64,000 bases of DNA. Origin: Rhizobium sp. C4 (GTDB lineage Bacteria; Pseudomonadota; Alphaproteobacteria; Rhizobiales; Rhizobiaceae). Positions 7,047 to 15,988 of the stretch are shown piece by piece (position 1 is the stretch's first letter; each line of letters begins with the position of its first letter). The translations under genes and the position numbers were made by a program. The DNA lies in contig NZ_JAJNCX010000007.1 in the NCBI RefSeq assembly GCF_021026315.1, positions 62,001-126,000 of the forward strand. Reading direction: 5' to 3'. The notes below the pieces were generated by a model. It was not told the origin of the DNA. It did not search any database and saw only the letters and a program-made list of their open reading frames with translations.

Positions 7047-10032
7047 TGATGCGGCTCCCTTCCTTGTCATAGAAGACGGTGTCGGTCACTTCGACCGCGA
7101 TGGTTTCCTTTTCCAGCGGCACATAGAGCGTCTGGCCGATCTTGGCGCGGCCATCGGCGACGACCGCGAGGCCGAAGCTCGTGCCCAGGTTTTCCGACCA
7201 GTAGGACGACGTGATGTGGCCGAGCATCTTCATCGGCTTCGGCTGGTTCGGGTCTTCGACGATCTGCGCGCCTTCCGGCACGAGCGTCTTGCCGTCACGC
7301 GGCTTGAAGCCGACGAGCTGCTTGCGGCCGGGGCGCACGAGATCCGGGCGCTTGAGGCCACGGATGCCGACGAAATCGGTCTTCTTCTTGGAAACCGCCC
7401 AGGCAACGCCGGCATCGTCCGGCGTCAGCGTGCCGTCCGTGTCCTGGCCGACGATGATATAGCCCTTTTCGGCGCGCAGAACGTGCATGGTTTCCGTGCC
7501 ATAGGCGCAGCCGCCTGCGGCCTGTGTGGCAGCATAGAGCGCATCCCAAAGGGCTGCGCCATAGTCTGACGGCACGTTGATTTCGAAGCCCATTTCGCCG
7601 GCAAAGGTCATGCGGAAGAGGCGGGCGGGAACGCCCATCACCTTGCATTCGGCCACGCTCATGTGCGGGAAGGCTTCGTTGGTCAGATCGACGCCCTCAA
7701 CGAAGCGCGCGATGATGTCGCGTGCCTTCGGACCCTGGACGGCAACGGTTGCCCATTGCTCGGTGGCCGAGGTCAGCCAGACCTTCAGATGCGGGAATTC
7801 CGTCTGCAGATAGTCTTCCATGTGGTTAATGACGCGGGCGGCACCGCCGGTCGTCGTGGTGACATGGAAGCGGTCGTCGGCGATGCGGCCGACAACGCCG
7901 TCGTCATAGACGAAGCCATCTTCGCGCAGCATGATGCCATAGCGGCAGCGGCCGGGCTTCAGATTGTCCCAGGCGTTGGTGTACATGAGATTGAGGAAGG
8001 CGGCCGCATCCGGGCCGACAACCTCGATCTTGCCGAGCGTGGAGGCATCGAAAATGCCGACGCTTGTCCGCACCGTCTTGCATTCGCGGTTGACGGCGGC
8101 GTGCATGTCTTCACCGGGGCGCGGGTAGAACCAGGCGCGCTTCCAGTTGCCGACATCTTCAAAGACGGCGCCGATCGCCTCTTCGCGCTCATGCATCGGC
8201 GTCTTGCGCGCCGGGTCGAAGAGCGGGCCACGATTGTGGTTGAGGATCGTGCCGAAGGTGACGGGCGTGTAGGGTGAGCGGAAGGTGGTGAGGCCCACTT
8301 CCGGAATGTCCTTGCCGAGCGCTTCGGCAGCAATCGCCAGACCGTGCATGTTGGAAAGCTTGCCCTGGTCGGAGGCCATGCCGTTGGTGGTGAAGCGCTT
8401 GATATGCTCGATCGAGGCCATGCCTTCGCGCACCGCCAGACGGATATCCTTGGCGCAGACATCGTTCTGGAAGTCGATGAAGGCCTTGCCATGGGTTTCC
8501 GGGCCGGCGCCTTCCGGCGTGCCGATCATGCCGCCGGTCCAGGCATAGGCGGATGCTGCTTCCGGCGCGGTGCGGACATCGCCGGTGGCGCCGGCTTCGC
8601 GGGCAGCATCGGTGCCGGCCGCAAAGGCTTCGGCGACGAGGGCTGCGGCATCGTCCGTGCCGTTGCAGGCGCCGACCGAGATGCAGTTCTCGGTATAGAT
8701 GTCGGGCAGGAAACGGGCCTTTTCGCTGTCATATTTCAGCTTGCCGCGTGTCTGCGAGAACATGTGGACGGAAGGCGTCCAGCCGGCGCAGGTGATCAGC
8801 GCGTCGATGTCGATTCTGCGGCGCGTGCCGCCCGTCTTGCGGATGACGGACATCGAATTGACGCGGAGCTTGCCGCCGGTGGTGACGACCGACTGGCCGG
8901 TCATGACCTCGATGCCGAGGCGGGCCGCTTCGGCGCGGACGGCTTCGCCCGGGTTGTCGCGCGTGTCGACGATGGCGGCGATCTTCACGCCGGCATTGGC
9001 CAGATCGAAGGCGGCCTCATAGGCCGAATCATGGGCCGTGAAGACGCCGACTTTCGAGCCGACGGCGACGCCGTAATGGTTGAGGAAGGTGCGGGCGGCC
9101 GATGCCATCATGACGCCCGGACGGTCGTTGCCGTCGAAGACCATGTGGCGTTCGATGGCGCCGGAGGCGATGATCACCTTCTTGGCGCGGACCTTCCAGA
9201 GCCGTTCGCGGGGCGCTGCGCGCTCCGGGATGGCCTGATGGTCGGTGACGCGTTCGGCGAGGCCGACGAAATTGTGGTCGTAATACCCGAATGCAGTGGT
9301 GCGGGTCAGGACCCGGACGTTGGGGCGGGCAGCCAGACGCGTGGCTGCGCCCTGAGCCCATTCATAGGCCGGCTGGCCGTCAACGGTCAGGTTGCCGTCG
9401 AAATGGGCGGCACCACCGAGTTCCGGGCGCTCGTCGCAGAGGATGACGTCAGCGCCGGCACGGGCTGCGGCCAGTGCTGCCGTGATGCCGGCAAGGCCGC
9501 CACCGATGACGAGCACGTCGCAATGGGCGAAGCGGCTGGCGTAGTGATCGGGGTCTGCTTCCTTCGGGGCGTTGCCGAGGCCGGCGGCGGCGCGGATGAA
9601 GGGCTCGTAGACATGCTTCCATGCAGCCTTCGGCCACATGAAGGTCTTGTAGTAGAAGCCGGCGGCGAAGAAGGGCGAGAGCATGTCGTTGACCGCGCCG
9701 ATGTCAAAAGACAGCGACGGGAAGCGGTTCTGAGACTTGACCTTCATGCCCTCGAACACTTCTTGCACCGAGGCGCGGACGTTGGGCTGTTCGCGCGACG
9801 CGTCGCGGGCAACGTTCATCAGCGCATTCGGCTCTTCGGAGCCGGCCGAGATGACGCCGCGCGGGCGGTGATACTTGAACGAGCGGCCCATGAGATGGAC
9901 GCCGTTTGCCAGCAGGGCGGAGGCGATCGTGTCGCCTTCCAGCGCCGTGTAATATTGGCCGTCGAAGGAGAATCGCGCCTGACGGGCGGGCGTCAGCCGG
10001 CCCTTGCCGGCGATACGGAATGCGCCGCTCAC
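7039..10032 (-). CDS. soxA: Sarcosine oxidase alpha subunit SoxA
   Basis: The 997-residue large subunit. Residues about 15-95 form the ferredoxin-like Fer2_4 region (GDTIASALLANGVH, RPRGVISAGSEEPNALM). A Rossmann dinucleotide motif GGGLAG is at 177-182, and the C-terminal 390 residues or so form a GcvT-like aminomethyltransferase domain that binds tetrahydrofolate (GEMGFEINVPSDYG). It begins with GTG overlapping the soxD stop by four bases (GTGA), so it is coupled to soxD. Length agrees with the family. The enzyme makes glycine, 5,10-methylene-THF (or formaldehyde) and hydrogen peroxide. Confidence 0.95.
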   Translation of the reverse strand: MSGAFRIAGKGRLTPARQARFSFDGQYYTALEGDTIASALLANGVHLMGRSFKYHRPRGVISAGSEEPNALMNVARDASREQPNVRASVQEVFEGMKVKSQNRFPSLSFDIGAVNDMLSPFFAAGFYYKTFMWPKAAWKHVYEPFIRAAAGLGNAPKEADPDHYASRFAHCDVLVIGGGLAGITAALAAARAGADVILCDERPELGGAAHFDGNLTVDGQPAYEWAQGAATRLAARPNVRVLTRTTAFGYYDHNFVGLAERVTDHQAIPERAAPRERLWKVRAKKVIIASGAIERHMVFDGNDRPGVMMASAARTFLNHYGVAVGSKVGVFTAHDSAYEAAFDLANAGVKIAAIVDTRDNPGEAVRAEAARLGIEVMTGQSVVTTGGKLRVNSMSVIRKTGGTRRRIDIDALITCAGWTPSVHMFSQTRGKLKYDSEKARFLPDIYTENCISVGACNGTDDAAALVAEAFAAGTDAAREAGATGDVRTAPEAASAYAWTGGMIGTPEGAGPETHGKAFIDFQNDVCAKDIRLAVREGMASIEHIKRFTTNGMASDQGKLSNMHGLAIAAEALGKDIPEVGLTTFRSPYTPVTFGTILNHNRGPLFDPARKTPMHEREEAIGAVFEDVGNWKRAWFYPRPGEDMHAAVNRECKTVRTSVGIFDASTLGKIEVVGPDAAAFLNLMYTNAWDNLKPGRCRYGIMLREDGFVYDDGVVGRIADDRFHVTTTTGGAARVINHMEDYLQTEFPHLKVWLTSATEQWATVAVQGPKARDIIARFVEGVDLTNEAFPHMSVAECKVMGVPARLFRMTFAGEMGFEINVPSDYGAALWDALYAATQAAGGCAYGTETMHVLRAEKGYIIVGQDTDGTLTPDDAGVAWAVSKKKTDFVGIRGLKRPDLVRPGRKQLVGFKPRDGKTLVPEGAQIVEDPNQPKPMKMLGHITSSYWSENLGTSFGLAVVADGRAKIGQTLYVPLEKETIAVEVTDTVFYDKEGSRINA

Positions 10033-10394
10033 TTGGCACCTCCTTCATTGTTTGTACGCAAGTCCGGACGGAAAACCGGTTCCCACTTTTCCTGGCCTTG
10101 CTCGATGTTAAGAGATTCAAGGGAGCGCTTGGCTTCGCCGGCCTTGTAGGTGACGACGAACTTGTCGCTGACCGTGTGGCGCACGGCGTTGAAGAAACGG
10201 CCGCAGCCATGCTGGTGCCGCCAGCGCTCGTAGATGTAGCCTTTGGGATTGTCGCGCAGGAAGAAATATTCCGCGAAGGCTTCATCCGAGATGTCGGCAA
10301 TGTTTTCCGGCCGGGCGATATGGGCTTCGCCGGCGGCGTGGAATTCCAGCTCCGAGCGGTTTTCCTGGCAATAGGGACAATAAATGAGAAGCAT
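10029..10394 (-). CDS. soxD: Sarcosine oxidase delta subunit SoxD
   Basis: A 121-residue zinc-binding subunit of heterotetrameric sarcosine oxidase. The expected zinc ligands are visible: Cys6 and Cys9 in MLLIYCPYCQ, then His60 and Cys64 in RHQHGCGRF. The ATG at 10394 lies 14 bases after the soxB stop; longer in-frame starts would run into soxB. Its stop overlaps the GTG of soxA. The subunit is structural, at the alpha-subunit surface in known homologues. Confidence 0.94.
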   Translation of the reverse strand: MLLIYCPYCQENRSELEFHAAGEAHIARPENIADISDEAFAEYFFLRDNPKGYIYERWRHQHGCGRFFNAVRHTVSDKFVVTYKAGEAKRSLESLNIEQGQEKWEPVFRPDLRTNNEGGAK

Positions 10395-10408
10395 CAGGAC
10401 CCCCGGGA

Positions 10409-11662
10409 TCAGTGAGCAACGGCGGCGGCAGCCGCTTCGTCGATGAGGCGACCCGTGCGGAACCGGTCGAGCGTGAGACCTGCGGCAAGCCGGTGCGGCT
10501 CGTTGCGGGCGATGAGATGGGCGAAGAGATTGGCCGAGCCGGGCGTGGCCTTGAAGCCGCCGGTGCCCCAGCCGCAGTTCACGTAGAGGCCCGGAACCGG
10601 AGTCGTGGACTGAATGGCCGAACGGTCCGGCGTGTTGTCGGTGATGCCGCCCCACTGACGCATCATCTTGACGCGACGGAAGATCGGGAACAGCTCGCAG
10701 ATGGCGTCGAGCGTGTGCTCGATGATCTGGATGCCGCCGGTCTGGGAATAGGAGACATACTGGTCGGTGCCGGCGCCGATGACGAGTTCGCCCTTGTCCG
10801 ACTGCGAGATATAGGCATGCACCGTGTTGGACATGACCACGCAGGGGAAGATCGGCTTCAGCGGCTCGGACACGAGCGCCTGAAGCGGGTTCGAGACCAG
10901 CGGCACGCGGACATCGGCCATGGCCATGATCTGCGTGTTGTGGCCGGAGGCAGAAACGCCGATCTTCTTGGCGCCGATGAAGCCGCGAGTCGTTTCGACG
11001 CCGGTGACGGCGCCATCCGGACCACGGGTGATGCCCGTCACCTGGCAGTTCTGGATGATGTGAACGCCGCGATCATGCGCTGCGCGGGCATAGCCCCAGG
11101 CAACCGCATCGTGGCGCGCCGTGCCGCCGCGACGCTGTAGCGCTGCGCCATTCAGCGGGTAACGCGCGGTGGCCGAGATATCGAGCGGCGGGCAATAGGC
11201 CTTGGCCTGTTCCGGCGTCAGCCACTCATTGTCGATGCCATAGAGACGGTTGGCATTGATGTGGCGGGTAAACGACTGCTTGTCATGCGTATTGTGCGAC
11301 AGCATCATCACGCCGCGCGGGGAATACATGACGTTGTAGTTGAGATCCTGGCTGAGATTTTCCCAGAGCTTCAGCGAGTGCTCGTAAATGTCCATGCTCT
11401 CTTCATAGAGATAGTTGGACCGGATGATGGTCGTGTTGCGGCCGGTATTGCCGCCGCCGAGCCAGCCCTTTTCAATGACAGCGACATTGGTAATGCCGTG
11501 TTCCTTGGCCAGATAATAGGCGGCACCCAGGCCATGGCCGCCACCGCCGACGATGATGACGTCGTAAGCCTTCTTCGGCTCAGGCGACACCCATTGCTTC
11601 TCCCAGCCCTTGTGGCCGCGCAGGGCCTCGCGAACCACGGCGAATGCGGAATATTTCTTCAT
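10409..11662 (-). CDS. soxB: Sarcosine oxidase beta subunit SoxB
   Basis: The 417-residue catalytic flavoprotein subunit that oxidises sarcosine. The FAD motif GGGGHGLG is at residues 39-46 after YDVII. The segment GGTARHDAVAWGYARAA contains His184, the equivalent of the covalently flavinylated histidine of this family. First gene of soxB-soxD-soxA-soxG. The start ATG at 11662 (MKKYSAF) has a GGAG upstream; an in-frame extension of 43 residues has no homology to the family and is rejected. The gene order is the classic one and the operon is intact. Confidence 0.95.
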   Translation of the reverse strand: MKKYSAFAVVREALRGHKGWEKQWVSPEPKKAYDVIIVGGGGHGLGAAYYLAKEHGITNVAVIEKGWLGGGNTGRNTTIIRSNYLYEESMDIYEHSLKLWENLSQDLNYNVMYSPRGVMMLSHNTHDKQSFTRHINANRLYGIDNEWLTPEQAKAYCPPLDISATARYPLNGAALQRRGGTARHDAVAWGYARAAHDRGVHIIQNCQVTGITRGPDGAVTGVETTRGFIGAKKIGVSASGHNTQIMAMADVRVPLVSNPLQALVSEPLKPIFPCVVMSNTVHAYISQSDKGELVIGAGTDQYVSYSQTGGIQIIEHTLDAICELFPIFRRVKMMRQWGGITDNTPDRSAIQSTTPVPGLYVNCGWGTGGFKATPGSANLFAHLIARNEPHRLAAGLTLDRFRTGRLIDEAAAAAVAH

Positions 11663-12020
11663 GAAGGGCGCTCCGGCGGTCGAATGATGCGGGACAGGAT
11701 GCGATATGCGACATCCTATCTTTTCTCTTGGCGACAGGAATGGCAAATTTCCGTCACGCATAATGGTTCTTTTGCGACGCGAAAACAGCAATCTTTCGAC
11801 ACTGGTCCGATGAGGTGTCGCTTCCAGTGCATTTCCGGGGTCCCGGGGACGAAAATCTTGCGCGGGGCTTTCGAACGGTCTGGACTTCGCGGGGATGATC
11901 TGTTATCCGCTTCACCCAATCGCAGGGCTTCCGGCTCGGCGAACGTTATATTTTTGCCGCTTTGGAGCAGAACCTACTCCTCTTGCTGGCGTAACACAAA
12001 ACCAAAGGAACGGGATTCAC
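11663..12020. other. Divergent intergenic region soxB / rpsU
   Basis: About 360 bases between divergent soxB and rpsU with no credible gene. It must hold both promoters. A TTATAT hexamer at about 11946-11951 could be the -10 of rpsU, leaving a leader of about 65 bases; a short hairpin (GGAGCAG/CTACTCC type) lies in that leader. No riboswitch was recognised upstream of soxB. Confidence 0.5.
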
Positions 12021-12248
12021 GTGCAGGTACTTGTCCGCGACAACAACGTTGACCAGGCGCTCCGCGCTCTCAAGAAGAAGATGCAGCGCGAAGGCATTTT
12101 CCGTGAAATGAAGATGCGCGACTACTATGAAAAGCCGTCGCAGAAGCGCGCCCGCGAAAAGGCAGAAGCCGTTCGCCGCGTTCGCAAGCTGGCTCGCAAG
12201 CGCATGCAGCGCGAAGGCCTCATCGGCGGCCGTCCGGGCGCTCGTTGA
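12021..12248 (+). CDS. rpsU: 30S ribosomal protein S21
   Basis: A 75-residue, strongly basic protein of the small ribosomal subunit. The start [20 protein letters not shown] and the Arg/Lys-rich tail ([15 protein letters not shown]) are diagnostic. The start codon is GTG at 12021, preceded by AAAGGAAC; an open upstream extension is non-homologous. The rhizobial form has the usual extended C-terminus ending GGRPGAR. It is followed seven bases later by a strong terminator. Confidence 0.96.
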   Translation: MQVLVRDNNVDQALRALKKKMQREGIFREMKMRDYYEKPSQKRAREKAEAVRRVRKLARKRMQREGLIGGRPGAR

Positions 12249-12254
12249 TTTTCG

Positions 12255-12277
12255 CGCCGTTTTTTCGGCGTTTTTTT
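12255..12277 (+). terminator. Intrinsic terminator of rpsU
   Basis: CGCCG, loop of six T, CGGCG, then seven T. Immediately follows the rpsU stop at 12246-12248. Confidence 0.85.
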
Positions 12278-12381
12278 GATTGATGTGTGGCGGTGGTGAC
12301 TGTGTCGCCGCCGCCATTTTCTTCAAGCGGCGTCGCGGTTGTCGTGACAGGAATTTCAGCATTTCCTTTGGGGGACTGGTT

Positions 12382-13260
12382 TTGACGGGTGCCATCAATT
12401 TCTCGGCAGCGAACGCTGCGACTACGGCTATGCGGCCTGTTCGCGCTGTTCTTGCCGCCCTTGCAGTCGGAAGCCTCGTGGTGGTTGCCGGTTGCGCGAC
12501 AACGACGTCGGACGATACGATTCGCATCGACCGTGCGCAGGGCTCCGACGAGAACATCAGCTCGCTGACCAGCGTCATCAACTCCAATCCCAGCGATCCG
12601 GAAGCCTATAATTCGCGCGGTTCGGCGCTCGGCAAGGCCGGCCGCTTCAAGGACGCGATGAACGACTTCAACAAGGCGATCGCGCTCAATCCGCGTTACT
12701 ATCAGGCCTATGCCAACCGCGCGCTGATCGAGCGCAGCCTTGGCAAGCAGGTCGAGGCCGTGCAGGACTACAACACGGCGCTGCAGATCAACCCGCGCTA
12801 TGACGTCGCCTATATCGGCCGCGGCGATATCTATCGTCTGGCCAACCGGCTCGACGAAGCCATGGCTGATTTCAACAAGGCGATCGAACTCGACACGACC
12901 GATGGTCGCGCCTATCACCGCCGTGGCCTGATCTATCAGCGCCGGAACCAGCATGCGAAGGCGATCGACGACTTCTCGTCCGCCATTTCGCTGTCGCCGA
13001 CGGCCCCGGAACCCTATAACGGCCGCGGCATTTCGTATCTTGCGACGAACGACCTCGACAACGCCTTCTCCGACTTCAATCATGCGATCGATCTTGACGG
13101 TCGGGTTGCCGAATCCTGGGCCAACCAGGCGCTTGTCTATGAAAAGCGCGGCAACATGCAGATGGCCTACAAGTCCTACTCGCATGCGCTGCAGCTTGAT
13201 CCGAAGTACCAGCCCGCCCGCGAGGGCGTCGACCGCACGCGCGGCGCGACGGCCGGCTGA
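12382..13260 (+). CDS. Tetratricopeptide-repeat lipoprotein (NlpI-like)
   Basis: A 292-residue exported lipoprotein with a lipobox VVAGC after a hydrophobic stretch, so it is probably anchored in the envelope. After about 30 linker residues come six or so TPR units (for example AYNSRGSALGKAGRFKDAM, AYANRALIERSLGKQVEAV). TPR lipoproteins of this kind act as scaffolds for cell-wall enzymes, but the partner is unknown. I chose TTG at 12382 because GGGGGA is six bases upstream; the in-frame ATG at 12430 (MRPVRAVLAAL) gives a more standard signal peptide but lacks a clear ribosome site. Confidence 0.88.
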   Translation: MTGAINFSAANAATTAMRPVRAVLAALAVGSLVVVAGCATTTSDDTIRIDRAQGSDENISSLTSVINSNPSDPEAYNSRGSALGKAGRFKDAMNDFNKAIALNPRYYQAYANRALIERSLGKQVEAVQDYNTALQINPRYDVAYIGRGDIYRLANRLDEAMADFNKAIELDTTDGRAYHRRGLIYQRRNQHAKAIDDFSSAISLSPTAPEPYNGRGISYLATNDLDNAFSDFNHAIDLDGRVAESWANQALVYEKRGNMQMAYKSYSHALQLDPKYQPAREGVDRTRGATAG

Positions 13261-13283
13261 TCAAGGCAGACAATCTCCTTCAA

Positions 13284-13312
13284 AAGCCCAGAGCTCTTCC
13301 GGGCTTTTTTTC
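13284..13312 (+). terminator. Intrinsic terminator of the TPR lipoprotein gene
   Basis: AGCCC / GGGCT stem with an imperfect inner part, followed by a run of seven T at 13305 onward. Confidence 0.75.
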
Positions 13313-13464
13313 GTTGAGCGCTTGCCTCTTGAAAGGTTATGCGGTTTCAACGACAAATCCTGTCAGAAACTGTTGCGGAGCGGCGCTGTGACCCCTTGCG
13401 GATAGGGCAATGATGCTGCCATCATTGTGCAACGCAACATGACAGTCCCGTGTCGGAGAATAGC

Positions 13465-14700
13465 ATGAAACAGACCATCATCCTTGGCGCCGGCATGGCC
13501 GGCATCGGCGCGGGCCTGCATCTCTTGAAGCGCGGCGTCGATGTGACCATCATCGACCAGACGGAGCCGGGCCGCGAGACAAGCTATGGCAATGCCGGTC
13601 TTATCCAGACCGAGGCAGTCGAGCCCTATGCGCTGCCGCGCGAGATCAGCAAGCTTTTCATGATCGCGACGGGCATTTCGAACGATGTCTATTACGAGAT
13701 CTCGAACCTGCCGAGCCATGCGCTGTCGCTGCTGAAATACTGGTGGTATTCCGGTCCGTCGCAATATCGCGAGATTTCGAAGGCCTATGCCTCGATCATT
13801 TCGCGGGCGACGGCGGAACATGCGCCCTTCGTTGCCGAAGCGGGTGCTGAAGACCTCGTGGCCCATGATGGCTTCCGGACCTTCTATCGCGACGGTCGCG
13901 AGTTCGAGAAGGGCATTGCGAATGCCAGGCGGCTGCTCGACACCTATGGTCTCGGCAGCACGGTGATGACCGGGCGGCAGCTGATGGAGGCCGAGCCGCA
14001 TATCCAGATTTCAGGCGCCGGCGCGATCCACTGGCCGGACACCTGGGCGGTGCGAGACCCCGGCTCGCTGGTCGTGGCTTACGCCGACCTCTTCCGCAAG
14101 CTTGGCGGCAAGATCGTGCGCGGCGAGGCGCAGACGCTGGCTCCGAGCGGTTCCGGCTGGAAGGTGACGACGGTTGACGGGCCGATCGAGGCGGACTCGG
14201 TTGTCGTGGCGCTCGGACCCTGGTCGCCGACGCTGCTGAAGTCCTTCGGCTACGATATCCAGATGGTCCGCAAGCGCGGCTATCACATGCATTACCGCTC
14301 AGAAACGCCTTTGAACGTGCCGCTGATGGATATGGCGAACGGCTATGTGCTGGCGCCGATGCTGAAGGGCATGCGCATCACCACGGGTGCGGAGCTGACG
14401 AAGGAAGCTTCGCTGGCCGCTCCCGTGCAGCTCAAGCGCGCACACAAGGCGGCAAGCGAAATCATTCCGCTTGGCAGCCCGGTCGAGAATGCCCCGTGGT
14501 CGGGGACGCGGCCCTGCATGCCCGACATGCTGCCGGTCATCGGCGAGGCGCCGAAGCACAAGGGGCTGTGGTTCCATTTCGGCCATGGCCATCAGGGCTT
14601 CACGCTCGGGCCGGCAACGGGCCGCATGCTGGCCGAGCTGATGACCGGCGAAACGCCGTTCACGGATGCAACGCCCTTCCGGCCGTCGCGCCTGTTCTGA
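13465..14700 (+). CDS. FAD-dependent D-amino acid dehydrogenase, DadA-like
   Basis: A 411-residue flavoprotein of the DAO family. The FAD motif is in TIILGAGMAGIGAGLHL and the conserved N-terminal segment is ETSYGNAGLI, both typical of the DadA small subunit, which deaminates D-amino acids at the inner membrane and passes electrons to quinone. The C-terminal FGHGHQGFTLGPATG is the family's flavin-binding end. GTG at 13450 is also in frame, but the ATG at 13465 has GGAG six bases upstream. No alanine racemase is next to it, so the substrate could be another D-amino acid or a proline derivative. Confidence 0.87.
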   Translation: MKQTIILGAGMAGIGAGLHLLKRGVDVTIIDQTEPGRETSYGNAGLIQTEAVEPYALPREISKLFMIATGISNDVYYEISNLPSHALSLLKYWWYSGPSQYREISKAYASIISRATAEHAPFVAEAGAEDLVAHDGFRTFYRDGREFEKGIANARRLLDTYGLGSTVMTGRQLMEAEPHIQISGAGAIHWPDTWAVRDPGSLVVAYADLFRKLGGKIVRGEAQTLAPSGSGWKVTTVDGPIEADSVVVALGPWSPTLLKSFGYDIQMVRKRGYHMHYRSETPLNVPLMDMANGYVLAPMLKGMRITTGAELTKEASLAAPVQLKRAHKAASEIIPLGSPVENAPWSGTRPCMPDMLPVIGEAPKHKGLWFHFGHGHQGFTLGPATGRMLAELMTGETPFTDATPFRPSRLF

Positions 14701-14713
14701 ACAGACGAAATGA

Positions 14714-14749
14714 AAAGGCCGCAGCGGCAAGTGCCGCGCGGCCTTTTTG
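14714..14749. terminator. Bidirectional terminator between convergent genes
   Basis: Outer stem AAGGCCGC / GCGGCCTT around an inner GCGGCA-AG-TGCCGC hairpin, with T runs on both strands. It lies between the DadA-like gene (ends 14700) and the oxidase subunit gene (ends 14771 on the minus strand). Confidence 0.85.
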
Positions 14750-14770
14750 ATTCGAAACTTTTGCCGCTGT

Positions 14771-14992
14771 TTAGAACAGCACGATGCCGCCGACGCTCAG
14801 GATGATGAAGAGCAGGACGGAGAAGAGGAAGCCGGCCGAGGTGAAGAAGCCGACGGCCATGGCGATCATCAGGAACACGATGATCATCGTGCCGTATTTC
14901 GCGCCCTTGATGAAAAGATCGTAGCTCTTTTCATGTTCCTTGTAGTCCATCGGCGCACCGAGCTCGACCGGACCGGACTGATGTTCTGCCAT
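14771..14992 (-). CDS. aa3-type cytochrome c oxidase subunit IV
   Basis: A 73-residue inner-membrane protein with one or two hydrophobic helices (about residues 33-73). The motif MDYKEHEKSYDLFIKGAKYG is characteristic of the small fourth subunit of alphaproteobacterial aa3 oxidase. The main cox genes are not in the window, as is usual for this subunit. The ATG at 14992 has GAGGAGAG ten bases upstream. Confidence 0.92.
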   Translation of the reverse strand: MAEHQSGPVELGAPMDYKEHEKSYDLFIKGAKYGTMIIVFLMIAMAVGFFTSAGFLFSVLLFIILSVGGIVLF

Positions 14993-15254
14993 GATGTCTC
15001 TCCTCATCCCGAAAATGCGCCCCGTCCCCTCCGGATTGACGCATGTCACTCTTGGTATGAGAAATTACATAAAGAGCGGGAGTTGGCAATGGTGGCGGAG
15101 TGTCGCTGGGGGTTTCCGTGTGGAGGGATGCCCCCTCTGGCTCCCGCGATCTCCCCCACAAGCTTCTTGCAATGCTTCGAACACGCGACGGCTATCTCTC
15201 AAGCAAGCCAGCGGACACTGGGGTACGCAATTGATTTCGAGAACGGTTTACTTA

Positions 15255-15812
15255 TTAGTTTAGGTTGAGTTCGAAGTAATATCCTACCCCATTATCCCAC
15301 TGGCTCACGACCTTTTCGCGGTAGCGTTCTCTGTTGAATTCCACCCTATCTTCCCCCGAGCGCAAGAAAATATCGTCTTGGTTGACCACAGCCTCGAGGA
15401 AAAGGGGGGACCATTCCTTTAGGATTGTATAGTCTCCTATCATGAACTGGTTGAACGTGAACATCGCGTTGCAATAGTTGTTTAGCGTTTCGAAGGCGGA
15501 GAAATTCATGCGCTGAAATTCGTCCAACGTCATCATCGGTTGGAAGAATGGGCTAGACATCTTGATTGACCTATCGCCGAGCCGTTCTAGGGCTTCGGCG
15601 GTGTGGGGGAGCCGCTTAAGAATGCCAGCGCCTTCCAAAGCCCCCGAAGTCCACTCCCAGCAGCTTGTGAACTCATGGAAGAATGCTTCACGCTTAATGC
15701 CAGATTCATCAGGAATAAGGTTAATCCACTGATTGGACCGATCAACCTCCATTTTCTTGTACATTTTGAATAAGAGTTCATAAATAAGAGCGGCCACGCT
15801 CGCGTTTCGCAT
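15255..15812 (-). CDS. Hypothetical protein, lower-GC orphan
   Basis: A 185-residue soluble protein that I do not recognise. It is rich in aromatic residues (WINLIPDE, SCWEWTSG, NNYCNAMFTFNQFMIGDY) and has no signal peptide or membrane helix. Its base composition is visibly more A/T-rich than the flanking genes, and it stands alone with about 260 non-coding bases downstream and about 175 A/T-rich bases upstream, all of which suggest acquisition. ATG at 15812 has GAGG six bases away; a TTG start four codons earlier is less likely. Confidence 0.6.
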   Translation of the reverse strand: MRNASVAALIYELLFKMYKKMEVDRSNQWINLIPDESGIKREAFFHEFTSCWEWTSGALEGAGILKRLPHTAEALERLGDRSIKMSSPFFQPMMTLDEFQRMNFSAFETLNNYCNAMFTFNQFMIGDYTILKEWSPLFLEAVVNQDDIFLRSGEDRVEFNRERYREKVVSQWDNGVGYYFELNLN

Positions 15813-15988
15813 ATGCAACCTCAATCTACATAAGGGTCGTATGCGACTTTAAGTAGAGAGATTTAAGAATCCTGTCGATAGATAATTAAATAACCTGGCA
15901 ATTGGATTTCATTTTTACTTTGTCCAACCAACAATTCCACGGCCGACCGTTCTGGCTACATTCTCCAAGTGGGTAGATGAGTGGCCAC

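Noticed and set aside
8344..10149. 601-residue open frame antisense to soxA
   Set aside because: soxA is unmistakable; the antisense product is a Gly/Ala/Asp-rich shadow.
14993..15254. Possible small gene or riboswitch between the oxidase subunit IV gene and the orphan gene
   Set aside because: No start with ribosome site and no recognised aptamer fold; only a short G-rich hairpin-like stretch.
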